Positions 54,648 through 62,630 of a DNA stretch of 64,000 nucleotides are shown here, one piece after another. Both the position numbers and the translations under genes were made by a program. The notes beneath the pieces were generated by a model. It was not told the origin of the DNA, did no database searches, and saw only the letters and a list, made by a program, of their open reading frames with translations. The stretch is from the NCBI RefSeq assembly GCF_001854885.1, contig NZ_MDDV01000059.1, forward strand, positions 62,001 to 126,000, written 5' to 3'. The stretch is from Ensifer sp. LCM 4579. Its GTDB lineage: Bacteria; Pseudomonadota; Alphaproteobacteria; Rhizobiales; Rhizobiaceae. Each line of letters begins with the position of its first letter. Positions within the stretch are counted from its first letter, which is position 1.

Positions 54648-55313
54648 ATGACCGGGAACATTTTTCACACCCTGCGCGACGATATTGAGAACGGAATCGT
54701 GACCGGCGAGTTCGAACCCGGTGAACGCCTGGACGAAACGCAGCTCGCGAAGCGCTTCGGCGTCTCGCGAACGCCGATCCGCGAGGCCTTGATGCAGTTG
54801 AGCGCGACCGGGCTCGTCGAGATCCGGCCGCGACGCGGTGCCGTCGTCGTCGACCCGGCGCCGCAGCGCGTCTTCGAGATGTTCGAGGTCATGGCCGAAC
54901 TGGAGGGCATGGCGGGCGCTCTCGCCGCCCGCCGCCATACGGAGGAGGACCGGTCAGCGCTCATGGCCGCCCACGACAAGTGCAAGGAGGCGGTCGCCAG
55001 CGAGGACACGGACCGCTACTACTACGAAAACGAGATCTTCCACCGCGCGATCTACGCGGCGAGCCATAGCGGCTTTCTGGAGGACCAATGCTCGGCTCTG
55101 CATCGCCGCCTTCGCCCCTACCGCCGCCTGCAACTCAGGGTGCGCAACCGGATGAAGGTGTCCTTCAAGGAGCACGGGGAGATCGTCGAGGCAATTCTCG
55201 CCGGCGATGCGGATGGGGCGCGGGAGCGCCTGCGCGGCCACGTGGCGGTCCAGGGCGACCGTTTCGGAGATCTGATCGCCAATCTGTCGAACCGGGAACG
55301 CCGGCTCGGATAG
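54648..55313 (+). CDS. matR: GntR-family (FCD) regulator of malonate catabolism
   Basis: 221 residues. Winged helix (ETQLAKRFGVSRTPIREALM) followed by an FCD ligand domain with metal-site residues in YYYENEIFHRAIYAASH and FKEHGEIVEAILAGDADGA. It is divergent from matPQMAB, and the shared 122-bp region holds the palindrome described above. MatR proteins respond to malonate. The ribosome site GGAAGG is only two bases from the ATG. Confidence 0.87.
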   Translation: MTGNIFHTLRDDIENGIVTGEFEPGERLDETQLAKRFGVSRTPIREALMQLSATGLVEIRPRRGAVVVDPAPQRVFEMFEVMAELEGMAGALAARRHTEEDRSALMAAHDKCKEAVASEDTDRYYYENEIFHRAIYAASHSGFLEDQCSALHRRLRPYRRLQLRVRNRMKVSFKEHGEIVEAILAGDADGARERLRGHVAVQGDRFGDLIANLSNRERRLG

Positions 55314-55437
55314 GTGCGGCCGGGGCGACAGCGCCGGGCATTGCATATAAGCCGGCCGCGAGGAGCGGGCCAAATTCAATCAACGTAGTAGAGTGGAAAA
55401 ACGATCGGCTGCTTTTGAAGGCTGAGCGGCCGCCCGC

Positions 55438-56301
55438 TCAGCAGAGTTCGACGATTGCCTGTGAGACGAGGCAGCTGCAGTAGCAGGCCGTCCCGGCTTC
55501 CGCTATAAACGAGACCATAAGCGCTGCAACTCTCTCAGGGTCTTCCCAATGCGGATTATGTCCATACCCGTCGAGTGTGATGGATCGCGCTGAGGGGAAC
55601 GCGTGGGCGAGTGCCTCACGATGCGAGCCGTCAAAGAGCGGATCAGCCGAACCACCGATACAGAGCACCGGCGCGGTGACCCGCATGGCGCTACGCCGGA
55701 GATCGGTTTTGGCAAAGCCTTCCAGAATGCAATGCCAAACGGCGGCCGGCATTGCCGCTGCGTCTACCCTCATCTTGGAAAGAAAGGCGGGTTCGACAGG
55801 TCGGCTGCAGGAATACCAATCGCGGAGAAATCGCCCTGCGGGGTCGATGGGATCGCGAAGCGCACGGATCGCGCAAGAAAGCGGGCTCTTGCTGCCGAAA
55901 TCTGGCCTTAGGCTTGCTGACAGAAGCACGAGCGCGCGCACGTCATCGCGACGGCGAGCGGCTAGCTCGATCGCCGTCATGGCACCCATGGAATGGCCGA
56001 TGACCGCAATCTGCGAAACACCCAGCATCGCCAGCAACCCGTCAATGCTCGTGGCAAAATCACTGACGCGCATGCCGTCGCCCACAGCGGAGGCACCGTG
56101 TCCGGGAAGATCGGGAACGATTAGACGGTAGCCGGCAAGAAAGGGCTCAAGCGGGTAAAAGCTGCGCCCGGTGTCAGAATAGCCGTGCAACAGCAGAAGC
56201 GGCGGTCCGCTTCCGCCGCTATCGACGAAAGCGATCGGCCTGTCCCCTGGCAATTCGACCCGCCGCTTGCGACGATCCCATTCGTCCTCGACGCTGCCCA
56301 T
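55438..56301 (-). CDS. Alpha/beta hydrolase linked to a choline-type binding protein
   Basis: 287 residues. Oxyanion region LLLLHGYSDTGRS, nucleophile elbow GHSMGA, acid in GGSADPLFDGSH and histidine in GYGHNPHWEDPE. The last about 20 residues carry four cysteines (ACYCSCLVSQAIVELC), which is odd for a cytoplasmic hydrolase. The ATG at 56301 overlaps the binding-protein stop (TGATG), so the two are made together. It may hydrolyse a choline- or betaine-containing ester; this rests on neighbourhood only. Confidence 0.82.
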   Translation of the reverse strand: MGSVEDEWDRRKRRVELPGDRPIAFVDSGGSGPPLLLLHGYSDTGRSFYPLEPFLAGYRLIVPDLPGHGASAVGDGMRVSDFATSIDGLLAMLGVSQIAVIGHSMGAMTAIELAARRRDDVRALVLLSASLRPDFGSKSPLSCAIRALRDPIDPAGRFLRDWYSCSRPVEPAFLSKMRVDAAAMPAAVWHCILEGFAKTDLRRSAMRVTAPVLCIGGSADPLFDGSHREALAHAFPSARSITLDGYGHNPHWEDPERVAALMVSFIAEAGTACYCSCLVSQAIVELC

Positions 56302-57239
56302 CACAGGCCGAGCGCGGCCTTCGCCGCGGCAAGACCCGATTGACCGTCGAAAGTCGACACCCCGGCCAGCCAGGTTTCCAGCCGCTTTGGCTCGTCCTTT
56401 ATCGATTTCAGAGCGGCTTCTTCCGGTTCCATTCCATCATTCATGATGTAGGCCATGCCGCGGTTCTCGTATTCGACGTCGAAAACGAGATTGTTCAAAA
56501 GCTTCGCGACGTTGGGGCACTCGTGCAGGTAGCTCTTACGAACTTGGGTGGAGACCGTTGCCGCACCGAAATTCGGGCCATAGAACTTGTCGCCGCCGGT
56601 CAGATACTTCATGTCGAAGACAGTGTTCATCGGGTGCGGGGCCCAACCCTGGAAAACGATGAACGACTTGTCGCGTGTCCGGCGGGTGACTTCCGAAAGC
56701 ATGCCCTGCTCGCTCGACTCCACCACGTCCCACCCCTCAAGGCCGAGAGCCGGGTCCTTGATCGCGTCAAGCATCAGTTGGTTCGAGCCGGGTTCGATGC
56801 CGTAGAGCTTGCGTTCGAATTTATCGGCAAACTTTTGCAGGTCGGAAAAGTCCCTGACGCCCGCTTCCCAGGCGTAAGAGGGAACGGCAAAGGTGTATTT
56901 CGCACCCTCGAGATTGGTCCGAACCGTCTCGACCGAGCCATCCTCTTTGTACGGCTTGTAGTAGGCGGCCATGGCAGGGTCCCAGTAGCCGAGAAACACG
57001 TCTAGGTCCTTGCTCTTCAGGCTCGTGTAGATGACGTCGATACCGAGAAGCTGGCTTTTGGCCTCGTAGCCCAGCGCCTTTAGCAAGGTCAGACCGACCC
57101 CGGTGGTAAAGGCAAGATCATTCCATCCCGGCTCACCCATGCGCACGGTCTTGCAGCTTTCCGGCTCTGCCGCAAACGCAGGGCCAGCAATGGTAACAAG
57201 GGCCAGCGCCGCAGTCCCGGCTTTCAGAGATCGCTTCAT
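56301..57239 (-). CDS. Choline/betaine ABC transporter substrate-binding protein (ChoX-like, OpuAC family)
   Basis: 312 residues with a signal peptide to about residue 23 (AGPAFA). The mature sequence resembles ChoX: TVRMGEPGWNDLAFTTGV with the aromatic Trp, VFLGYWDPAMAAYYKPYKED and VFQGWAPHPMNTVFDMKYL, whose aromatic residues form the quaternary-ammonium cage. The ATG at 57239 follows AAAAGGGGAA. Unlike the usual choXWV set, no ATPase or permease gene follows; the partner is an alpha/beta hydrolase. It must use a transporter encoded elsewhere, or act as an additional receptor. Confidence 0.87.
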   Translation of the reverse strand: MKRSLKAGTAALALVTIAGPAFAAEPESCKTVRMGEPGWNDLAFTTGVGLTLLKALGYEAKSQLLGIDVIYTSLKSKDLDVFLGYWDPAMAAYYKPYKEDGSVETVRTNLEGAKYTFAVPSYAWEAGVRDFSDLQKFADKFERKLYGIEPGSNQLMLDAIKDPALGLEGWDVVESSEQGMLSEVTRRTRDKSFIVFQGWAPHPMNTVFDMKYLTGGDKFYGPNFGAATVSTQVRKSYLHECPNVAKLLNNLVFDVEYENRGMAYIMNDGMEPEEAALKSIKDEPKRLETWLAGVSTFDGQSGLAAAKAALGL

Positions 57240-57284
57240 TCGTATTCCCCTTTTATCCAATTGGTCACTTTATTGTCCCGTGGG

Positions 57285-57327
57285 TCAATTATTGATCTTT
57301 GCGGAAAGTTTGTCAATTGTGAACAAA
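57285..57327. promoter_or_regulatory. Candidate TetR/BetI operator palindromes
   Basis: TCAAT-T-ATTGA (57285-57295) and TTTGT-N9-ACAAA (57309-57327, with CAATTG inside) lie in the 103-bp divergent region between the choX-like gene and the BetI-like repressor gene. BetI-type repressors bind such AT-rich inverted repeats. Exact promoter boxes were not identified. Confidence 0.45.
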
Positions 57328-57342
57328 AGTGAGGGCGCGCAA

Positions 57343-57972
57343 ATGAGACTGACCAAGATCAGCGATATCCGGAAACGTGAACTCAGACGGGCGGCGTTCG
57401 AGGTCCTGCAGCGTGAAGGCATGGCGGGGGCAACGCTGGAGAAAGTCGCCGCTCAAGCAGGCGCATCAAAGGGCATCGTCCTGCACTACTTCGCCAACAA
57501 GCAGGAACTGTTTGAGCATGCGATGCGCGAGGCGAACGCCGCCCTGAAGGATGCGGTGGTGGCGCGCTTGAGCAGCGCCACCACCCCCTTAGAACGATTG
57601 GAAGCAATCATCGAAGGCAATTTTGAAGAACGCTTCTTCCGGCCTTCCATTTGCCATGCTTGGCTATCGCTGTGCGCCGAGGTGCCACGCGACCCACAGC
57701 TGGCGCGCATCCAAAAAGTCATTCACGGGCGAATGCGATCAAATCTCATGTCGGCACTGGTTCATCTTCTGCCAGAGGACGATTGCGACGCCGCCGTTCT
57801 TGGTATTACCGCGCTAATCGACGGGCTGTGGCTGCGCCTCGGTCTGCAGTCGGAGGGTCTGACACGCGAAGATGCGCTTCGCCAGATGCGTGACTATCTC
57901 TCTCATCGGCTGCCCGCCTCGGTACAAAGATCAGTCGCCGAAAAGCCCGCTCATGAGGGCGATGGACAATGA
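57343..57972 (+). CDS. BetI-like TetR-family repressor
   Basis: 209 residues. N-terminal HTH (EVLQREGMAGATLEKVAAQA, then GASKGIVLHYFANKQEL) with a BetI-like C-terminal domain (FRPSICHAWLSLCAEVPRDP, ITALIDGLWLRLGLQ). BetI represses choline uptake and oxidation genes and is released by choline. Here it faces the choX-like gene rather than betBA, so it is probably a dedicated local repressor. The ATG at 57343 follows GAGGG; the frame is open upstream only across the promoter. Confidence 0.85.
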   Translation: MRLTKISDIRKRELRRAAFEVLQREGMAGATLEKVAAQAGASKGIVLHYFANKQELFEHAMREANAALKDAVVARLSSATTPLERLEAIIEGNFEERFFRPSICHAWLSLCAEVPRDPQLARIQKVIHGRMRSNLMSALVHLLPEDDCDAAVLGITALIDGLWLRLGLQSEGLTREDALRQMRDYLSHRLPASVQRSVAEKPAHEGDGQ

Positions 57973-58160
57973 CCACTTGCATGTGCTCGATGCGCAGGCG
58001 TGATGGCTCAGCTCGTTTAGGCACCTACACCAGCCGATACACGCCTCGGGAATATGCCTGTGCGACCGGCTTTTCGGAATGACGCTTTCGACCATTTATT
58101 ACGTGGGACCAAGCGTTAGATTCTAGAACCAATGATGGCGTGCCGTTGCCGGGCTCTTGC

Positions 58161-59036
58161 TCAGCGGGTCGGGACGGGCATTTCGCCGCGATAGTCGTAG
58201 AAACCCCTGCCGACCTTCCGTCCGAGCCAGCCGGCTTCGACATATTTGACCAGCAGCGGGCACGGCCGGTATTTGGTATCGGCCAGTCCGCTATGCAGCA
58301 CGTTCATGATGGCAAGGCAGGTGTCGAGGCCGATGAAATCGGCAAGTTCGAGCGGGCCCATCGGATGGTTGGCGCCAAGCTTCATGCTCTGGTCGATATC
58401 GACGACCGAGCCGACCCCTTCATGGAGCGTGTAGATGGCCTCGTTGATCATCGGGATCAGAATGCGGTTGACGATGAAGGCCGGATAATCCTCCGCCACC
58501 ACCGCGGTCTTGCCGAGCCGCTGCACCACCGCCTGCACCGCCTCGAAGGTTTCCCTGCTGGTGGCGATTCCCCGGATCAGTTCGACGAGCTGCATGACCG
58601 GAACCGGATTCATGAAATGCAGACCCATGAATTGTTCCGGCCGGTTCGTCCGTCCCGCGAGGCGGGTGATCGACAGCGACGACGTGTTGGTGGTGAGGAT
58701 CGTTTCCGGCTTCAGGCTCGGAGCGAGCTCGTCGAAGATCTTCTGCTTGACCGTTTCCCGCTCCGTCGCCGCCTCGATGATGAGGTCGCTCGTCCCGATA
58801 TCCTCGAGCGTCACTGTCGTTCGAATGCGCCCGAGAGCAAGTAGCCTCCCTTCCTCCGTCGCTTTTCCGCGCGCCACCTGCCGGTCCAGGTTTGCGCTGA
58901 TTCTGGCAAGCGCCGCCTCCAGCCTCTGCGCATCGACGTCCATCAGCGTGACGTCATATCCTGCAACTGCAAGCACATGGGCGATGCCGTTGCCCATCTG
59001 TCCGGCGCCGACCACGCCGATCGTCTCGATCGTCAT
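58161..59036 (-). CDS. 3-hydroxyacyl-CoA (3-hydroxybutyryl-CoA) dehydrogenase
   Basis: 291 residues. NAD-binding GAGQMGNGIAHVLAVAGYDV, catalytic His in GLHFMNPVPVMQLVELI with Glu downstream, and C-terminal NHPMGPLELADFIGLD with GRKVGRGFYDY. Single-domain HBD type. It oxidises 3-hydroxybutyryl-CoA, which follows the crotonyl-CoA made by the glutaryl-CoA dehydrogenase of the same operon (hydratase encoded elsewhere). Its start overlaps the stop of the CoA-transferase gene. Confidence 0.9.
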   Translation of the reverse strand: MTIETIGVVGAGQMGNGIAHVLAVAGYDVTLMDVDAQRLEAALARISANLDRQVARGKATEEGRLLALGRIRTTVTLEDIGTSDLIIEAATERETVKQKIFDELAPSLKPETILTTNTSSLSITRLAGRTNRPEQFMGLHFMNPVPVMQLVELIRGIATSRETFEAVQAVVQRLGKTAVVAEDYPAFIVNRILIPMINEAIYTLHEGVGSVVDIDQSMKLGANHPMGPLELADFIGLDTCLAIMNVLHSGLADTKYRPCPLLVKYVEAGWLGRKVGRGFYDYRGEMPVPTR

Positions 59037-60208
59037 TTTGATTCACCCTCGGACTTCTTCGAGAATCCCCAGCGTCCTGCTCCCAGGACCGGTGCGGCCT
59101 TATCGAGCGCCAGGCGGCTGCGTGAAAGGAGAATCGGCGTCCGCAACCCGGGCAAACCTTCAGGATCGATCCGCAGCTCCCGTGCCTGGATTTGCGGCTC
59201 GTCGATGGCTTCCGCGACCGTGTTGATCGGGCCTCCGGGAACGCCCGCCTTTTCGAGCGCGGCAATCAGCTCCGCCTTGGGCCTGAGTTTGGTCTTTTCC
59301 GCAATCAGGGTGCCGAGCGCTTCACGGTTCCCCACCCGGGCCGGATTGGTCGCATACGCCGGATCGTCCGAAACGCCCTCGAGACCGAGCAGGCTGCAAA
59401 GGGCCGCGAACTGCCGGTCGTTGCCGCAGGCGATGATCAGATGCCCATCCGCGGCCGGAAACACCTGGTACGGCACGATATTGGGGTGCGCGTTGCCCAT
59501 GCGGCGCGGAACCTTGCCGCCCGCAAGATAGTTCATCGCCTGGTTGGCAAGCACGGCAACGCCCACATCGAGCAGTGCCAGATCGACGTGCTGGCCGAGG
59601 CCGGATCGCTCCCGCTCGGCCAATGCGGCCTGGATACCGATGACCCCGTACAGGCCGGTGAAGACGTCGATCCAGGCGACGCCCACTTTCTGCGGTTCGC
59701 CATCGGGTTCTCCGGTCAGGTCCATGATGCCGCACATGCCCTGGATCAAGAAATCGTAGCCTGGCTGTTGCGCCCGCGGGCCCGCCTGGCCGAAACCGGT
59801 CACGGACGCGTAGACGATGCGCGGGTTGAGTGCGGCGAGGCTATCATAGTCGAGGCCGAATTTCTTCAACCCTCCGACCTTGAAGTTCTCGATCACGACA
59901 TCCGCTTCAGCGATCAATGATTTGACGCGGGCGAGGTCCTCCGGATCGCCGAAATCGCAGGTGACCGATGTCTTGCCGCGATTTGCCGCGTGGAAATAGG
60001 CGGCCACCTTTTCGGTGCCGCCCTTGCCGTCCGGCTGTTCGATAAAGGGAGGCCCCCACGTGCGGGTGTCGTCGCCTTGCGGGCTCTCGATCTTGATGAC
60101 TTCTGCGCCCAGGTCGGCGAGCGTCTGGCCGATCCAGGGCCCGGCGAGGATGCGGGCAAGCTCGACGACCTTCAGGCCGGCGAGCGGAGCGCTATGCGGC
60201 GCGGCCAT
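59033..60208 (-). CDS. Family III CoA-transferase (CaiB/BaiF), probable glutarate CoA-transferase
   Basis: 391 residues. It has VVELARILAGPWIGQTLADLGA, the EVIKIE segment, NRGKTSVTCDFGDPED, and the catalytic Asp in the LGQHVDLALLDVGVAVL region. Lying between gcdH and an HBD gene, it likely moves CoA from succinyl-CoA to glutarate. The ATG at 60208 overlaps the gcdH stop (TGATG); the upstream open frame lies over gcdH. Confidence 0.87.
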   Translation of the reverse strand: MAAPHSAPLAGLKVVELARILAGPWIGQTLADLGAEVIKIESPQGDDTRTWGPPFIEQPDGKGGTEKVAAYFHAANRGKTSVTCDFGDPEDLARVKSLIAEADVVIENFKVGGLKKFGLDYDSLAALNPRIVYASVTGFGQAGPRAQQPGYDFLIQGMCGIMDLTGEPDGEPQKVGVAWIDVFTGLYGVIGIQAALAERERSGLGQHVDLALLDVGVAVLANQAMNYLAGGKVPRRMGNAHPNIVPYQVFPAADGHLIIACGNDRQFAALCSLLGLEGVSDDPAYATNPARVGNREALGTLIAEKTKLRPKAELIAALEKAGVPGGPINTVAEAIDEPQIQARELRIDPEGLPGLRTPILLSRSRLALDKAAPVLGAGRWGFSKKSEGESK

Positions 60209-61419
60209 CAGAAGAACGCCTGAATGCCGGTCTGGGCGCGGCCGAGGATCAGCGCATGGACATCGTGCGTGCCCTCGTAAGTGTTGACCGTTTCGAGGTT
60301 CTGCGCGTGGCGCATGACGTGGTACTCGATCTGAATGCCGTTGCCGCCGTGCATGTCGCGGGCCTGTCTCGCAATGTCGAGCGCCTTGCCGCAATTGTTG
60401 CGCTTGACGAGGGAGATCATCTCCGGCGCGAACCTGCCTTCATCCATCAGCCGCCCGACGCGGAGCGACGCCTGCAGGCCGAGCGTGATCTCCGTCTGCA
60501 TGTCGGCGAGTTTCTTCTGGTAGAGCTGCGTCCCGGCGAGCGGCTTGCCGAACTGGATGCGCTCGAGGCCGTATTGCCGCGAACGGAACCAGCAATCCTC
60601 GGCAGCCCCAAGCACGCCCCAGGAAATGCCGTAGCGGGCACGATTGAGGCAGCCAAACGGGCCCTTGAGTCCCGAGACATTCGGCAACAGCGCGTCCTCG
60701 CCCACCTCGACGCCGTCGAGCACGATCTCGCCGGTGATCGAGGCACGCAGGGACAGCTTGCCGCCGATCTTCGGCGCGGAAAGGCCCTTCATGCCCTTGT
60801 CGAGAATGAAGCCGCGGATCTGGCCGCCATGCGCTTCCGACTTCGCCCAGACGACGAACACGTCGGCGATCGGCGCGTTGGAGATCCACATCTTGGATCC
60901 GCGCAGGCGATAGCCGCCCTCGATCTTCTCGGCGCGCGTCTTCATCGAACCCGGATCGGATCCGGCATCCGGCTCGGTGAGCCCGAAGCAGCCGATCAAT
61001 TCGCCCGAGACGAGACCGGGCAGGTATTTGTCGCGCTGCTCTTCGGAGCCATAGGCGTAGATGGGGTAGATCACCAGCGACGACTGCACGCTCATCATCG
61101 AGCGGTAGCCGGAATCGACGCGCTCCACCTCGCGCGCCACAAGACCATAGGACACGTAGTTTGCGCCGGCCGCGCCGTATTTTTCCGGCAGCGTGACGCC
61201 GAGAAGGCCGGCCTTGCCCATCAGCCGGAAGAGGCCCGGATCGGTCTTTTCCTCGAGATAGGCCTCCTCCACGCGCGGCAGGAGTTCTGCTTCAGCGAAG
61301 GCCCTGGCCGCATCACGGATCATGCGCTCGTCCTCGGCAAGCTGGTCGTCGAGGAAAAGGGGATCGTCCCAGGCGAAGGCGCTGCCTTGGGATGGATGCA
61401 CGGATGGGTTTGGAGTCAC
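60208..61419 (-). CDS. gcdH: Glutaryl-CoA dehydrogenase
   Basis: 403 residues, acyl-CoA dehydrogenase family. It has [38 protein letters not shown] and the catalytic Glu in [20 protein letters not shown]; the YEGTHD pattern is that of GcdH. It oxidises and decarboxylates glutaryl-CoA to crotonyl-CoA using electron-transfer flavoprotein. The GTG start at 61419 follows AGGAGAG; an in-frame ATG at 61467 lacks a site. First gene of the gcdH, CoA-transferase, dehydrogenase operon, divergent from a LysR regulator. Confidence 0.92.
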   Translation of the reverse strand: MTPNPSVHPSQGSAFAWDDPLFLDDQLAEDERMIRDAARAFAEAELLPRVEEAYLEEKTDPGLFRLMGKAGLLGVTLPEKYGAAGANYVSYGLVAREVERVDSGYRSMMSVQSSLVIYPIYAYGSEEQRDKYLPGLVSGELIGCFGLTEPDAGSDPGSMKTRAEKIEGGYRLRGSKMWISNAPIADVFVVWAKSEAHGGQIRGFILDKGMKGLSAPKIGGKLSLRASITGEIVLDGVEVGEDALLPNVSGLKGPFGCLNRARYGISWGVLGAAEDCWFRSRQYGLERIQFGKPLAGTQLYQKKLADMQTEITLGLQASLRVGRLMDEGRFAPEMISLVKRNNCGKALDIARQARDMHGGNGIQIEYHVMRHAQNLETVNTYEGTHDVHALILGRAQTGIQAFF

Positions 61420-61533
61420 GGATTCTCTCCTGATAATCTTGTACGGCCCGATGATCTCGAACGGCAAGCCGTTCCCATGTAAGTACCGCTTGTTGGCGTG
61501 CGGAAAAAGCCGTATTTGCGTGTAACGTCATTC

Positions 61534-62457
61534 ATGGAATGCATAGGTGAGATGCGCCCGCGCCGGTTCCTCCCTTCGATGAGCCTTTTGTCCGCCTTCG
61601 AGGCCGTGCTGAAGACCGGCTCGACAGCGGCGGCGGCGCGCGAGCTCGATCTCACTCAGAGCACGGTGAGCCGTCTTGTCCAGAATCTGGAGCAGCAGCT
61701 CGGCCGCCAACTTTTCGAGCGGCACAGGCAGAAGCTCGTCCCGACGCAAGCCGCCCACGCCTATGGTCGGGACGTGACCCGCGCGCTCGATCTGATCCAG
61801 CGCGGCAGCATGGAACTTGCCGCAAATCCGGGTGGCGGCACGCTGTCGCTGGCGATTTTGCCGGCCTTCGGCACGCGATGGCTCGCGCCGCGGCTCGGCA
61901 GCTTCCTGGTCAAGCATCCCGGCATCACGATCAATCTGGCAACGCGCCTCAAGCGCTTCAACTTTGCCGTCGAAGGCTTCGATGCCGCCATCCATTTCGG
62001 GGTCGACGACTGGCGCGACGCCGGCCACATGATGCTGTTCGAGGAGCGGCTGACGGCCTGCATCTCGCCAGCGCTGCTCAAGGACCATCCGGTAGCCGAT
62101 GTTGATGGGATGGCCGGGCTGCCGCTTCTTCAACTGGAGACGAGGCCGAACGCCTGGCGCATCTGGTTTGCGGCGCAAGGCGCCGAACCGGCGAGCGTGA
62201 CCGGGATGCTCTTCGACCAATTCGCGACCATGACGCAGGCTGCGATCTCCGGCCTCGGCGTGGCGCTTCTTCCGGACTATCTGGCAGACGCCGAGATAGC
62301 GGAAACGCGCCTCGTTCCGCTCTTGAAGAGGGGGGTGCCAGGCTCGGGATCCTATTGGCTGGTCTGGCCGCAATCGCGGGCCAGTTACCCGCCACTCGAA
62401 TCCTTCCGCGCCTGGCTTGCCGCGGAATTGAAGCCGCAAGCAACGTCGGCTTCCTGA
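61534..62457 (+). CDS. LysR-type regulator (GcvA-like), probable regulator of gcdH
   Basis: About 307 residues. HTH near 15-75 (LLSAFEAVLKTGSTAAAARE, LDLTQSTVSRLVQNLEQQLG) and a periplasmic-fold ligand domain (FNFAVEGFDAAIHFGVDDWR). LysR genes of this GcvA-like kind commonly face gcdH in proteobacteria and activate it with a glutarate-type inducer. The start is uncertain: ATG 61534 has no ribosome site, ATG 61552 has AGGTGAG almost touching it, and a GTG at 61498 is in frame. Confidence 0.85.
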   Translation: MECIGEMRPRRFLPSMSLLSAFEAVLKTGSTAAAARELDLTQSTVSRLVQNLEQQLGRQLFERHRQKLVPTQAAHAYGRDVTRALDLIQRGSMELAANPGGGTLSLAILPAFGTRWLAPRLGSFLVKHPGITINLATRLKRFNFAVEGFDAAIHFGVDDWRDAGHMMLFEERLTACISPALLKDHPVADVDGMAGLPLLQLETRPNAWRIWFAAQGAEPASVTGMLFDQFATMTQAAISGLGVALLPDYLADAEIAETRLVPLLKRGVPGSGSYWLVWPQSRASYPPLESFRAWLAAELKPQATSAS

Positions 62458-62630
62458 CCGGGGCGGGGCAGGGCATCCATGAGCAGGCGCGAAGAGAGCC
62501 GCCTCGCCCTGCAATCGAACCAGTCTGGCAGGAATTATCTCCGATCTTTACGTCCTGTTTTCCAGTGACGTGTATTGCATTCGTCGACAGGAAGAAAAAG
62601 TGGAACGGTAGATTGCGTCACTCATCCAAC

